The notes: generated by a model not told the origin, from the sequence alone. DNA of 64,000 nucleotides from an uncultured Lachnospiraceae bacterium (GCA_910577105.1 CAJTMB010000008.1:50734-114733), one strand, 5' to 3'. Positions 42,035 through 51,659 are shown, counted from the stretch's first letter. Program-made: numbers and translations.

Positions 42035-42727
42035 ATGAACAGAAAAGCGGAAGAAAATAAAGTAGAACAGATTCTGTATTCAATATTTTTTGTGATAGGT
42101 GTGGTGATTTTTGCCATTGCGGCGGGGGTAGCGATACATACCATGCGGTTTCGGAATAATGCAAGGGTGGTCCAGGCTGTGATTACCCGCATTGACAGTG
42201 GTACGGAGGTGGAGTTTACCCTTGACGGGCAGACACATACAGTCTGGGTTTCCGAGTATGACAGCCGTCTGTATGTGGGAGATGAAGTGGAGGTGTATGT
42301 GGACCGTGATAATCCGGGCCATGTGCAGTTGAGGTCAACCTTGTTTTTGGCTGTTATTGTCCTATGCGTGATTGGCACGGTTTTTCTGAGCATCGGTGTT
42401 GGTTTCCTGATTGTCCGTCTGGTGAAAAGGAGCAAAAAGAATAAGCTGATGCAGATGGGAAGGTGTGTGTATGCAGAGGTGACGGGATGGGAGGTAAATA
42501 CCCTTTACAATGTAAACGGCCGTCACCCGTACAGGCTGGAATGCTGCTATACGGATGTGATAACAGGGATGAGATATCTTTACAGAAGCGGCAATATCTG
42601 GATTGACCCACGGTATTTAGTCGGGCGGCAGGTTGCGGTCTGGATAAATCCGGCGGACTTGTCAAAATATTATGTGGATGTGGACAGCATGCAGCAGGCG
42701 GATGACAATATCCGCGATTACCGATAA
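42035..42727 (+). CDS. Two-helix membrane protein with DUF3592-like domains
   Basis: The 230-residue protein has two membrane helices (about 12-34 and 106-130). Between and after them are two similar beta-rich segments: ARVVQAVITRIDSGTEVEFT ... VGDEVEVYVDRDNPGHV and CVYAEVTGWEVNTLYNVNG ... VGRQVAVWINPADLSKYYV. That repeated plan, ending in a V-x-V-x-V-D/N-P strand, is the DUF3592 pattern. Function unknown. It starts 11 bases after dapF with TAGGAGATAA and lies 24 bases before the ABC exporter genes, so it may be part of the same transcript. Confidence 0.8.
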   Translation: MNRKAEENKVEQILYSIFFVIGVVIFAIAAGVAIHTMRFRNNARVVQAVITRIDSGTEVEFTLDGQTHTVWVSEYDSRLYVGDEVEVYVDRDNPGHVQLRSTLFLAVIVLCVIGTVFLSIGVGFLIVRLVKRSKKNKLMQMGRCVYAEVTGWEVNTLYNVNGRHPYRLECCYTDVITGMRYLYRSGNIWIDPRYLVGRQVAVWINPADLSKYYVDVDSMQQADDNIRDYR

Positions 42728-42751
42728 AGTTTTAAAAAGGATTGGATTCAG

Positions 42752-44530
42752 ATGAAAAAATTACTGGTATATTTAAAGGATTACAGGAAAGAAACGGTGC
42801 TTGCGCCGCTGTTTAAAATGCTCGAGGCTTCCTTTGAACTGCTGATACCGATTGTGGTAAAACGGATTGTGGACATCGGTATTGCAGGGGAGGACAGGGG
42901 GTATGTGGGACGCATGTGCCTCATCATGATACTGCTTGGCATTATCGGGCTCTTGTGTTCCGTCACGGCGCAGTATTTCTCGGCGAAGGCGGCAGTAGGG
43001 TTTGCCACAAAGCTGCGCCATTCCCTGTTTGGACATGTGCAGCGGTTTTCCTTTTCGCAGGTGGACAAGTGTGGGAATGCAACTTTGATAACGAGAATGA
43101 CCAGTGATGTAAATCAGGTGCAGAATGGCGTCAATATGGTGCTGCGCCTGTTTTTGCGTTCTCCTTTTATTGTATTTGGCGCCATGGTGATGGCTTTCAC
43201 CATAGATGTGAAAGCAGCGCTCGTTTTTGTGGTGGTGATTCCGGTTCTCTCCCTTGTAGTGTTTGGCATTATGTTGATTACCATTCCCCTGTATAAAAAG
43301 GTGCAGTCGGGATTGGACAGGGTGCTTGGCGTCACCCGGGGAAATCTTACGGGTGTCAGGGTGCTGCGTGCTTTCCACAAAGAGGAAGAGGAAATTGCAG
43401 AGTTTCGGGAAGGCAATGAAAGCCTTACGGCAATACAGATGTTTGTAGGCAGGATTTCCGCAGTGATGAATCCGGTGACATATATTGTGATAAACGGAGG
43501 ATTGATTGCACTTTTGTGGATTGGAGCGCTGAGGGTGGATGGCGGCATACTGACCCAGGGGGCGGTACTTGCTCTGGTCAATTATATGTCCCAGATTCTG
43601 GTGGAGCTTGTGAAGCTTGCCAACCTGATTATCACCGTCAACAAGGCCATAGCCTGCGGCAACCGTATTGAAGCGGTTCTGGAGATGGATGCAGGCATGG
43701 AAGGTAAGGAAGCAGGCAGACCGGAGAAATTGGAGAAAGCAAAAAATGAGGAAAACAGTCCCGTTGTGGAGTTTGCACATGTATCCCTGACGTATCCCGG
43801 TGCAGGCGCCGAGAGTCTGACTGACATACATTTCAAGGCAATGAAAGGACAGACCATCGGTATCATCGGCGGCACGGGTTCGGGAAAGTCTTCCCTTGTC
43901 AATCTGATTCCGCGGTTTTATGAAGCCACAAAAGGCTGTGTAAAGGTGGATGGCCTTCCGGTGGAGGATTATCCGGTAAGAGAACTCAGGGATAAAATCG
44001 GCGTGGTGCCGCAGAAAGCAGTGTTGTTCAAAGGAACCATCAGAGAAAATTTGTTGATGGGAAAAGATTTTGAGGGCGCTGATGAAACAATCATAGAGGA
44101 AAATATAAAAAAGGCGCTGGAAATATCCCAATCCGCCGAGTTTGTAGACAGCAAACCCGAAGGATTGGAAACAAGAATCAGCCAGGGGGGGAAAAATCTT
44201 TCCGGCGGGCAGAGGCAGAGACTTACCATTGCAAGGGCGCTTATCAGGCAGCCCGAAATACTGATACTGGATGACAGTGCATCCGCGCTTGACTATGCGA
44301 CGGATTTAAAGCTGAGAAAAGCCATCCACGGCATGGACAATCCGCCGGTGGTGTTTATTGTGTCCCAGCGTGCTTCTTCCCTTCTCGGCGCAAGCCTGAT
44401 TATCGTGCTGGATGACGGTAACGTGGCAGGGATGGGCAGCCATGAAGAACTGCTTGCCTCCTGCGAGGTGTATCAGGAGATTTACTATTCCCAGTATCCG
44501 GACAAACGGGGGGAGGTGCAGGCGAAGTGA
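42752..44530 (+). CDS. ABC exporter half-transporter, subunit 1
   Basis: The 592-residue protein has six membrane helices (about 15-300) and an ATPase domain with Walker A GIIGGTGSGKSS, signature LSGGQRQR and a Walker B ending LILDDSASALD. The residue after the Walker B Asp is Asp instead of the catalytic Glu, so the ATP site it contributes to is degenerate. This is typical of one half of heterodimeric exporters (BmrC/D, LmrC/D, TM287/288 type). Its stop overlaps the GTG start of the second subunit. Substrate unknown; multidrug or lipid export is most common. Confidence 0.9.
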   Translation: MKKLLVYLKDYRKETVLAPLFKMLEASFELLIPIVVKRIVDIGIAGEDRGYVGRMCLIMILLGIIGLLCSVTAQYFSAKAAVGFATKLRHSLFGHVQRFSFSQVDKCGNATLITRMTSDVNQVQNGVNMVLRLFLRSPFIVFGAMVMAFTIDVKAALVFVVVIPVLSLVVFGIMLITIPLYKKVQSGLDRVLGVTRGNLTGVRVLRAFHKEEEEIAEFREGNESLTAIQMFVGRISAVMNPVTYIVINGGLIALLWIGALRVDGGILTQGAVLALVNYMSQILVELVKLANLIITVNKAIACGNRIEAVLEMDAGMEGKEAGRPEKLEKAKNEENSPVVEFAHVSLTYPGAGAESLTDIHFKAMKGQTIGIIGGTGSGKSSLVNLIPRFYEATKGCVKVDGLPVEDYPVRELRDKIGVVPQKAVLFKGTIRENLLMGKDFEGADETIIEENIKKALEISQSAEFVDSKPEGLETRISQGGKNLSGGQRQRLTIARALIRQPEILILDDSASALDYATDLKLRKAIHGMDNPPVVFIVSQRASSLLGASLIIVLDDGNVAGMGSHEELLASCEVYQEIYYSQYPDKRGEVQAK

Positions 44531-46272
44531 GTACAAAAGGCAAGACAATGAAAAAGGTAATGCACTATATCGGCAGGTACTGGTTTTTTCTAATCTGCTC
44601 CATTCTGTGCGCTGCCGTAACCGTAACACTGACACTTTATATTCCTATTTTAACGGGAGATGTTATTGATTGTATTTTGGAGCCGGGAAAAGTCTATTTT
44701 GATTTGATATTTACCATATTAAAGAAGATGGGGATTGTCATACTGCTTACCGCCCTGTCTCAGTGGGTGATGAGCGTATGCAATAACAGGATTGCTTATC
44801 ATGTGGTACAGGATATCCGGCGGGACGCTTTTCACAAAATCCAGATGCTTCCTTTAAAATATCTGGATGCACATCCTTACGGAGAAGTTGTGAGCCGTGT
44901 AATTGCAGATGTTGACCAGTTTTCTGACGGGTTGATTATGGGCTTTACCCAGTTGTTTACCGGTGTGATTACAATTTTCGGAACGCTTTTGTTTATGTTT
45001 CGGGAAAGTGTGGGCATTACGCTGGTGGTGGTCTGTATCACGCCGGCAAGCCTGTTTGTGGCAAGCTTCATTGCACGGAAAACATACAGGATGTTTAAGG
45101 TGCAGACGGAAACCAGAGGCGAGCAGACTGCTTTTATAGATGAAATGATTGGGAATCAAAAGGTGGTACAGGCATTTTGTTATGAGGAAAAGGCACTGCA
45201 TCGTTTTGATGAAATTAATAAAAGGCTTGCGGACAGTTCCTTAAAGGCTATTTTCTTTTCCTCGCTCACCAACCCGTCCACCCGGTTTGTCAACAGCCTG
45301 GTCTACACAGGCGTCTGTATCATCGGCGCCCTTTCGGTAATCGGAGGGAAGATAACAGTGGGTACCCTTACCTGCTTTTTGAGTTATGCCAACCAGTATA
45401 CGAAGCCCTTCAACGAGATTTCCGGCGTGTTTACCGAGTTTCAAAATGCGCTTGCGTGTGCTGCCCGGATTTTTGCGTTAATAGAAGAGGAGCCGCAGAC
45501 AGCCGAGCCGCAGGATGCCTTTGTGCTGAAACATGCCGAGGGCAGGGTCGCACTTTCAGATGTATCGTTTTCCTATGTGCCAGACAGGAAACTCATAGAA
45601 AATCTGAACCTGCATGTAAAAAGCGGGCAGAGGGTGGCAATCGTCGGACCTACGGGATGCGGCAAGACCACCATCATCAACCTGCTTATGAGATTTTATG
45701 ATGTGGATGCGGGAAGCATAGAGGTGGACGACATTGACATCAGGAATATGACCAGAAAAAGCTTGCGGGAAAATTATGGCATGGTATTGCAGGAAACCTG
45801 GCTGAAGGCAGGCACCGTAAGGGAAAATATCGTGATGGGAAAACCCGATGCCACGGAAGAAGAAATGATTGCGGCGGCAAAAGCAGCCCATTCCCATAGT
45901 TTTATCAAGCGTCTGCCAAACGGCTATGACACCGTACTTTCAGAGGACGGGGAAGGTCTTTCACAGGGGCAGAAACAGCTTCTCTGCATTACGCGTATTA
46001 TGCTGTGCCTGCCGCCCATGCTGATTCTGGACGAGGCGACCTCTTCCATTGACACCCGCACGGAAATCCGTATCCAGAAAGCGTTTGGGAAGATGATGCA
46101 GGGAAGAACCAGCTTTATCATTGCACACCGCCTTTCTACCATTGTGGATGCGGATGTGATACTTGTAATGAAAGACGGGCATATCATCGAACAGGGAAAC
46201 CATAAAGAACTGCTTTCCCGAAACGGGTTTTATGCAGAACTATACAACAGCCAGTTTGTGCCGGGAGAATAA
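44527..46272 (+). CDS. ABC exporter half-transporter, subunit 2
   Basis: The 581-residue partner has six membrane helices and an ATPase domain with Walker A GPTGCGKTT, Walker B LILDEATSSID with the catalytic Glu, and IIAHRLSTI as the H-loop. Its signature motif is LSQGQ instead of LSGGQ. With subunit 1 lacking the Glu, the dimer would have one working site (subunit 2 Walker B plus subunit 1 LSGGQ) and one degenerate site. The GTG at 44527, 9 bases after GGAGG, overlaps the stop of subunit 1; ATG 44548 is an alternative. It converges with an AraC gene 8 bases away. Confidence 0.9.
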   Translation: MSTKGKTMKKVMHYIGRYWFFLICSILCAAVTVTLTLYIPILTGDVIDCILEPGKVYFDLIFTILKKMGIVILLTALSQWVMSVCNNRIAYHVVQDIRRDAFHKIQMLPLKYLDAHPYGEVVSRVIADVDQFSDGLIMGFTQLFTGVITIFGTLLFMFRESVGITLVVVCITPASLFVASFIARKTYRMFKVQTETRGEQTAFIDEMIGNQKVVQAFCYEEKALHRFDEINKRLADSSLKAIFFSSLTNPSTRFVNSLVYTGVCIIGALSVIGGKITVGTLTCFLSYANQYTKPFNEISGVFTEFQNALACAARIFALIEEEPQTAEPQDAFVLKHAEGRVALSDVSFSYVPDRKLIENLNLHVKSGQRVAIVGPTGCGKTTIINLLMRFYDVDAGSIEVDDIDIRNMTRKSLRENYGMVLQETWLKAGTVRENIVMGKPDATEEEMIAAAKAAHSHSFIKRLPNGYDTVLSEDGEGLSQGQKQLLCITRIMLCLPPMLILDEATSSIDTRTEIRIQKAFGKMMQGRTSFIIAHRLSTIVDADVILVMKDGHIIEQGNHKELLSRNGFYAELYNSQFVPGE

Positions 46273-46280
46273 AGGCGGCG

Positions 46281-47117
46281 TCAGGAAAGCGCCTGTTTAC
46301 GGTAGCCCGAAGGGGACATGCCGAACCGCTTTTTAAATTGGAGAAAGAAAGCCTGCCGGTTTGCAAATCCAACCCGCTTATCAATTTCATTGACGGGAAT
46401 ATCCGAATTTGCCAGCAATTCTTTTGCGGCATCAAGCCTACAGGCTGTGACGGTTTCCCAGAGGGAGGAACCGGTGGTTCTTTTATAAATGCGCTCCAGA
46501 TAGGTAGCGTTAAGTCCGATATGTGAGGCAATCTGCCCGTTGTTTTTGATACGGTGGAAAGACTCCCTGATATAATTTTCAGCCTTCTCTACATAGTAAG
46601 GGACGGCGGATTTTTCGGTCAGGGGAAGCCTTGCCAGACAGCAGAGCAGCCGGTAAGAAAGGCTGGTCAGATAAAAAGAATCCCTTCTGCCCTCATACTC
46701 GTGGAACAGGCAGAGCATGTCCCCGTAGAGGCTTGACGCGTCGGGGAAAACAAGCGCCTGATTAAGGGATAAGAGCATACGGCAAATGTCGAGGGATGCG
46801 TTTAACATCTGCATAAGGGTAGGAAACGCCGCGTTTCCGGGCAGGGTATCCGCTGCGAGGGAAAAGCCCAAAACGGTACAGGGGGATTTGTCGTCGCTGC
46901 TTATTTTGTGGGGCAGGGAAGAATCCAGCAGAATCAGGTTATTTGCAGCAAGGGGATAGAGCTTTCCCCCTATTTCAAAACGGCACTCTCCCTCCGCCAC
47001 AAAGCAGCATTCCAGAAAGCCGTGCGTATGCGGCTTCTTCGTATAATATTTCCAGCTTCCGTTAAAATACGCGTTTTCGACATACAGTGGCAGATTGGGA
47101 AAATTCTGAATCAGCAT
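46281..47117 (-). CDS. AraC-family regulator with cupin sensor domain
   Basis: The 278-residue protein has an N-terminal cupin (about 20-95: KKPHTHGFLECCFVAEGECRFEIGG, quoted only in part as HTHGFLECCFVAEG, then LAANNLILLDSSLPH) and a C-terminal AraC domain (about 180-278: IASHIGLNATYLERIYKRTTG, in part, and VGFANRQAFFLQFKKRFGMSPSGYR). This is the sugar-sensing AraC layout. AGGAGG lies 7 bases before ATG 47117. It faces the ABC exporter genes tail to tail, so no obvious target is adjacent; regulation of the surface-protein gene on its other side is possible. Confidence 0.87.
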   Translation of the reverse strand: MLIQNFPNLPLYVENAYFNGSWKYYTKKPHTHGFLECCFVAEGECRFEIGGKLYPLAANNLILLDSSLPHKISSDDKSPCTVLGFSLAADTLPGNAAFPTLMQMLNASLDICRMLLSLNQALVFPDASSLYGDMLCLFHEYEGRRDSFYLTSLSYRLLCCLARLPLTEKSAVPYYVEKAENYIRESFHRIKNNGQIASHIGLNATYLERIYKRTTGSSLWETVTACRLDAAKELLANSDIPVNEIDKRVGFANRQAFFLQFKKRFGMSPSGYRKQALS

Positions 47118-47208
47118 GGCGCTTCCTCCTTTTTTGAAAGCATATCATAAAATGTTAAGAATCACAACCAAAAAAAGGATACAATATATTGCAGATATAT
47201 GATAAACT

Positions 47209-47409
47209 GGATATGAATTCAGGGAACGGATTTCCGTGTCCGGACGGTATTATGCGGAAGTAAGAAAGCGGTATCAGCAGATACTGTTCGAGGGGGGCGA
47301 GACAGTTCCCACCAGCAAGACGGAGCCGGGACACGGTTTCGGACTTTCCACCATACAGGAGGCGGCAGGGCGGCTTGACGGGGAGATGGAAATTCAGAAT
47401 GGAGGTTAA
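47209..47409 (+). pseudogene. Fragment of a GHKL-type sensor histidine kinase
   Basis: A frame without a start codon is open from 47209 to a TAA at 47407-47409. It reads like the last part of a GHKL ATPase domain: VPTSKTEPGHGFGLSTIQEA, with the G2-box GHGFGL that binds ATP, then LDGEMEIQNGG. The rest of the kinase and its final beta strand are missing, and the stop overlaps the ribosome site of the next gene. It is best read as the remnant left after deletion of a two-component kinase, perhaps during insertion of the LRR gene that now follows. Confidence 0.65.
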
Positions 47410-47410
47410 T

Positions 47411-49477
47411 GTGAAAAAACGAAAGGGCAGTTTATTACAGAGGATGCTTGCGGTGCTGCTTTCGGCGGTGCTGACCGCAGGTATGGTGTCAAACGCCGTG
47501 CCTGCAAGCGTGCTGGCACAGGAGGGAAGCGGTGTGGCGAGCGTCAGCGGAAATGATGCAAAGCCGGCGGACATTATATATGGCAGCGCGGAAAAGGGGT
47601 GGATACTTTACGCTGACGGAAAGCTGATAATTACATCGGATGACGGGATGTTTGACTGGGTAGATCAGAGTCCGGATGAAGCCCGGGAAAGCGTAACAAG
47701 CGTAGAGATAAAAAGCGGTGTGACAAGCATTGAGAAGGCTGCGTTTCAGAATTGCAGCGCAATGAAAGAGATAATAATACCGGACGGCGTAACGAGCATC
47801 GGGATGTATGCGTTTGATAGTTGTAGCGGACTGACAAGTATAACGATACCAAAGAGCGTGACGAGCATTGACCGCTGGGCGTTTCATTTCTGTAGTAGCC
47901 TGACAAGCATAACGATACCGGAAGGCGTGACAAGCATAAGTAGTTATATGTTTAGTCGTTGTAGTAGCCTGACAAGTATAATAATACCGGAAGGCGTGAC
48001 GAAAATCGAGGGGTGGGTGTTTTATGGTTGTAGCGGGTTGACAAGCGTAACGATACCGGAGAGCATGACGAGCATTGGTGTCCAGGCGTTTGGAGCCTGT
48101 AGCGGACTGACAAGCATAACGATACCGGAGAGCGTGACGAGCATTGGTTCTGATGCGTTTTATAATTGTAGCAAACTGACCGAGGTTAACATGAAGGGCG
48201 AAACACCGCCGTCGCTTGGCAGTAGTGTTTTCAGGAAATGCGGATTTGTTACAGGTAGTACACAGGGCATCCATGTCCCAAGCGGTAAGGAACAGGATTA
48301 CGTAGCGGCATGGAGGGATTGGGTGGTGTATATTACGGATGACCCACATACCCATAGCTGGTCGCCTGACTGGACATCGAATCAAACTCACCACTGGCAT
48401 GAATGTACCGTTTCAGACTGCCCGACGACAGACAACGCTGCTAAGAGCGGTTATGGAGAGCATAGCTATGACGAGTCCGCATGGGGTTATCAGACAGCGG
48501 AAGGACATGCCCATAATTGCAGGAACTGCGGTGCGCACGATACCGTTTTGGTACACACGCCGGGGGCGGCGGCAACAGAAAGCACTCCCCAGACCTGCAC
48601 GGTATGCGGGTATGTCATTGCACCGGCAACGGGAACCGGGCCGGGAAGCGGAACCGTTATCCTGGAGGTCAAGCCGGGAGCGAATGCTCCGGTAACCAAT
48701 ATTTCCACTCCGACGGAGGAAATGAAGGATATGCTTCTGACGGAGGCAGAAAAGCAGCAGGTGCAGAATGGAACAGATATCAGGATTGTCCTTGAGGTGC
48801 AGGATGCCGAAAATACCGTGAGTGCTCCGGAACAGGCAGTCATTCAGCAGGAATTGAACGATTTTGCCGTGGGACAGTATCTGAATATCGAGTTATATAA
48901 GCTGGTAGGGGCAGAACGCCGGAATATCACCGAGACGACGAAAAAAATAAGAATCGCCATTAACGTGCCGGACAGCCTGAAAAATGCCGATAGCAGTAAG
49001 ACAAGGACATTTGAGGTCATCCGGCTGCATGACGGCGTGGCGGAGTTTTTGACTGACCTGGATGACAACGCAGATACCATTACCATAGAGACAGACCGTT
49101 TCTCCATTTATGCAGTTGTTTATCAAGACAAGCCAGCCGGCGGCAATAACGGCGATGGCAATAGCGACAACGGCAGTAATGACTCCGGTCAAAAAGACAG
49201 CGAGCCTAAGACCGGGGACTACACACCCTTAGAATTATATGCCACACTTGCCATGATAGCGGGCTTTGCCTATCTGTTCCTGTATTTTACAGACAGAAAC
49301 AGGGGCATGACGGAAGAAACAAAGAAAGAGTTTGTCGCAGGAATTGTTGAATGGGCAAAACGGGGCGGAAGGCTCAGGAAATGTCTTGCGCTTGCGGCAA
49401 TCTTCGTTCTGCTGGTGTATTATCACAGCATCGGCAAGAAAACCTGCGTGGAATGGAAAGAGATTTATGGAGAATAA
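47411..49477 (+). CDS. BspA-like leucine-rich-repeat surface protein
   Basis: The 688-residue protein has a signal peptide (KKRKGSLLQRMLAVLLSAVL to VLAQ), seven 23-residue LRR_5 repeats (about 104-264) of the form VTSIGxxAFxxCSxLTSITIPES, a His/Cys-rich segment (THSWSPDWTSNQTHHWHEC, then HAHNCRNCGAHD), a central domain, a Gly/Asn/Ser spacer and two hydrophobic segments in the tail (about 611-627 and 662-676). No LPXTG is seen; KTGDYTP precedes the first tail helix as a degenerate anchor-like motif. BspA-type proteins bind host proteins or other cells. GGAGG lies 5 bases before GTG 47411; ATG 47399 is an alternative. Confidence 0.85.
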   Translation: MKKRKGSLLQRMLAVLLSAVLTAGMVSNAVPASVLAQEGSGVASVSGNDAKPADIIYGSAEKGWILYADGKLIITSDDGMFDWVDQSPDEARESVTSVEIKSGVTSIEKAAFQNCSAMKEIIIPDGVTSIGMYAFDSCSGLTSITIPKSVTSIDRWAFHFCSSLTSITIPEGVTSISSYMFSRCSSLTSIIIPEGVTKIEGWVFYGCSGLTSVTIPESMTSIGVQAFGACSGLTSITIPESVTSIGSDAFYNCSKLTEVNMKGETPPSLGSSVFRKCGFVTGSTQGIHVPSGKEQDYVAAWRDWVVYITDDPHTHSWSPDWTSNQTHHWHECTVSDCPTTDNAAKSGYGEHSYDESAWGYQTAEGHAHNCRNCGAHDTVLVHTPGAAATESTPQTCTVCGYVIAPATGTGPGSGTVILEVKPGANAPVTNISTPTEEMKDMLLTEAEKQQVQNGTDIRIVLEVQDAENTVSAPEQAVIQQELNDFAVGQYLNIELYKLVGAERRNITETTKKIRIAINVPDSLKNADSSKTRTFEVIRLHDGVAEFLTDLDDNADTITIETDRFSIYAVVYQDKPAGGNNGDGNSDNGSNDSGQKDSEPKTGDYTPLELYATLAMIAGFAYLFLYFTDRNRGMTEETKKEFVAGIVEWAKRGGRLRKCLALAAIFVLLVYYHSIGKKTCVEWKEIYGE
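47720..48202 (+). repeat. Seven 69-bp coding repeats (LRR array)
   Basis: Seven units of exactly 69 bases, starting at 47720 and every 69 bases after. Units 2-6 are close at DNA level (ACAAGCATAACGATACCGGA recurs), so copy number can change by recombination without breaking the frame. Confidence 0.85.
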
Positions 49478-49484
49478 TGGAAAG

Positions 49485-49527
49485 TGTATCGTGATGGAGT
49501 GACAGCTTCAGCACGATACATTTTTTT
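49485..49527 (+). terminator. Rho-independent terminator after the LRR protein gene
   Basis: TGTATCGTG pairs with CACGATACA around an 18-base loop and is followed by seven T. Confidence 0.85.
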
Positions 49528-49671
49528 ATTGACGATTTATGGAATGATTTGTATGCTCTGTCTGCCGCCGTGTAAAATAAGGATGCCATAAAAAACTTCC
49601 TGTAATTTTGCTGGATTTTATGGGTGAGAGCGTTTATAATGGAAAGGACGAAGAGAAACGGGAGCAATAGG

Positions 49672-50625
49672 ATGGATTTAAAAAAGGAATTGATTTTCCT
49701 GAAGCCGTGCTTTAAAAATGTAGTATGGGGAGGCAGCAGGCTTAAGGAGGAATTTGGATACGAGGAAGCAGGAGATTCCACCGGGGAATGCTGGGGTATC
49801 AGCGCCCATCCCCACGGAGATTGCAAAATACGGGGAGGACATTTTGACGGTATGTTTCTCTCTGTGCTTTACAGGGAACACAGGGAGCTTTTCGGCAATC
49901 TTACAGAGGAAGAATTTCCCCTGCTTGTAAAGATATTAAATGCAAAGCAGGATTTGAGCGTGCAGGTGCACCCGGACGATGTTTATGCCAGGGCGCACGG
50001 GGGCGCTGACGGAATGGAGCGCGGTAAGAACGAGTGCTGGTATATCATGGACTGCCCGCAGGATGCCTCGCTTATCATAGGGCATCATGCCAAAACAAGA
50101 AAAGAGCTTGCGCGGTTCATCCATGAAGGAAGATATACGGAGCTGTTCCGGGAGATTCCCGTGAAAAAGGGAGATTTTATCCAGATAGCATCCGGCACCA
50201 TCCATGTCATAAAGGGTGGATTTACCATACTGGAGACACAGCAGAGCAGCGATACCACTTACCGTGTATATGATTACGGAAGGCTTGTGGACGGAAAGCC
50301 GAGGGCGCTTCATGTACAGGAGAGCATTGACGTCATCAATGTACCGGACGGGACAGGCCCCGGGCAGGTGGTTCACACGGAGGGGCTTCCGGATGATAAA
50401 ATGCATCTTCTGATTGACTGCTCTTATTACAAGGTGTGGAAATTGGCGGTGCGTACCGGGGTTACGGTGAAGCAGGAATATCCTTTTTTGCTGGTCAGCG
50501 TATTGGATGGAAAAGGTATGGTGGATGGACAGGCTGTTTGTAAAGGAGACCATTTCCTGATACCGTACGGCTTTGGTGAAGTGATTTTTGAAGGCAACAT
50601 GGAAATGATTCTCTCTTCCGTTTAA
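49672..50625 (+). CDS. manA: Mannose-6-phosphate isomerase, class I
   Basis: The 317-residue zinc enzyme interconverts mannose-6-P and fructose-6-P. LKPCFKNVVWGGSRLKEEFG starts the family domain; VQVHPDD holds two zinc ligands, GKNECWYI another, and IPSGTIHVI (here IASGTIHVI) the fourth. The short form is typical of Firmicutes. ATG 49672, after GGAG, is preferred to in-frame starts further up. A perfect TATAAT at 49635-49640 lies upstream but lacks a -35. It provides mannose-6-P for surface sugars or channels mannose to glycolysis; the next gene is also sugar-related. Confidence 0.92.
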   Translation: MDLKKELIFLKPCFKNVVWGGSRLKEEFGYEEAGDSTGECWGISAHPHGDCKIRGGHFDGMFLSVLYREHRELFGNLTEEEFPLLVKILNAKQDLSVQVHPDDVYARAHGGADGMERGKNECWYIMDCPQDASLIIGHHAKTRKELARFIHEGRYTELFREIPVKKGDFIQIASGTIHVIKGGFTILETQQSSDTTYRVYDYGRLVDGKPRALHVQESIDVINVPDGTGPGQVVHTEGLPDDKMHLLIDCSYYKVWKLAVRTGVTVKQEYPFLLVSVLDGKGMVDGQAVCKGDHFLIPYGFGEVIFEGNMEMILSSV

Positions 50626-50664
50626 TATGGCGGTTATCATGGAGGAGGGAAAAAGGAGGTTTGT

Positions 50665-51537
50665 ATGGCGGAATATGTATTGGAAAACGGGGAAATCAGG
50701 ATAAGGGTGGATTCTCACGGGGCGGAGCTGCGCTCCCTGATGGATATCAGGTCGCAGAGAGAATATATGTGGAGCGGGGACGCGGCATACTGGGGAAGGG
50801 TATCCCCGGTGCTGTTTCCTGTAGTGGGCTGTTTTCGCGATAAACAATACCGTTATAACGGGGAGGTATACAGCCTGCCCCAGCATGGATTTGCGCGTGA
50901 CATGGATTTTATGATGACGGAGCAGACAGAGGAAGAAATCTGGTTCTGTCTTACCGATAAAGAAAACACATGGGAAAATTATCCCTTTGCTTTTTCTCTG
51001 GAAATCGGTTATAGGATTACGGACAGAAGCGTAAAGGTGATGTGGCGGGTGACCAATCCGGCAGCAGAACCGCTTTATTTTTCCATTGGCGGGCATCCTG
51101 CCTTTGCGGTTCCGCCAAGAAAAGAGGACGAGATTACCTGCTATCTGGCTTTTGCAGGGATTGAAAGCCTGATAGTGCGAAAAATTGAAGATGGGCTGGC
51201 AACGGATGAACTAAAGAAAGTCGGGCTATTGCCGGGCGGGCTTCTGCCGGTGACGGAGGAAGTTTTTGCAGATGATGCGCTGGTTGTGGAGGACAGGCAG
51301 ACCTCGAGGGTGCGGATTATGGATGGGGAAAAGAAACCGTACCTTACGGTGACCTTTGACGCACCGCTGTTTGGCATCTGGACGCCGCCGGGTAAAAATG
51401 CTCCTTTTATCTGTATTGAGCCATGGTATGGACGGTGCGACAAAATAGATTTTACGGGTACGATAGAAGAGAGGGAATGGGCCAATACCCTTCCTGCCGG
51501 AGATACGTTTGAAACCGCTTATGCCATAGAGGTGTAA
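50665..51537 (+). CDS. Aldose 1-epimerase family protein
   Basis: The 290-residue protein has the galactose-mutarotase-like fold: HGAELRSLMD, WGRVSPVLFPVVG, LPQHGFARDMDF with the His expected to act as acid, and SIGGHPAFAVP with the second His, then FICIEPWYGRCD with the Glu base. This subset (YphB/LacX-like) acts on hexoses or hexose-6-phosphates; LacX relatives are common beside sugar genes. AAAAAGGAGG precedes the start. It follows manA by 39 bases and is likely in the same transcript. Confidence 0.87.
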   Translation: MAEYVLENGEIRIRVDSHGAELRSLMDIRSQREYMWSGDAAYWGRVSPVLFPVVGCFRDKQYRYNGEVYSLPQHGFARDMDFMMTEQTEEEIWFCLTDKENTWENYPFAFSLEIGYRITDRSVKVMWRVTNPAAEPLYFSIGGHPAFAVPPRKEDEITCYLAFAGIESLIVRKIEDGLATDELKKVGLLPGGLLPVTEEVFADDALVVEDRQTSRVRIMDGEKKPYLTVTFDAPLFGIWTPPGKNAPFICIEPWYGRCDKIDFTGTIEEREWANTLPAGDTFETAYAIEV

Positions 51538-51659
51538 GCGGTTTATTTCAGGTTTATAAAAGCTTATGCATGATTTAAGAATTTGCTCATATGATGTTCA
51601 TAATTGTCAGGTACGATATGAGTTAAGTGATTCTATAGGAAAAGACGAGGAAAGAAAGA

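Noticed and set aside
49635..49640. TATAAT upstream of manA as a promoter
   Set aside because: No -35 box and no extended -10, so it is mentioned only in the gene entry.
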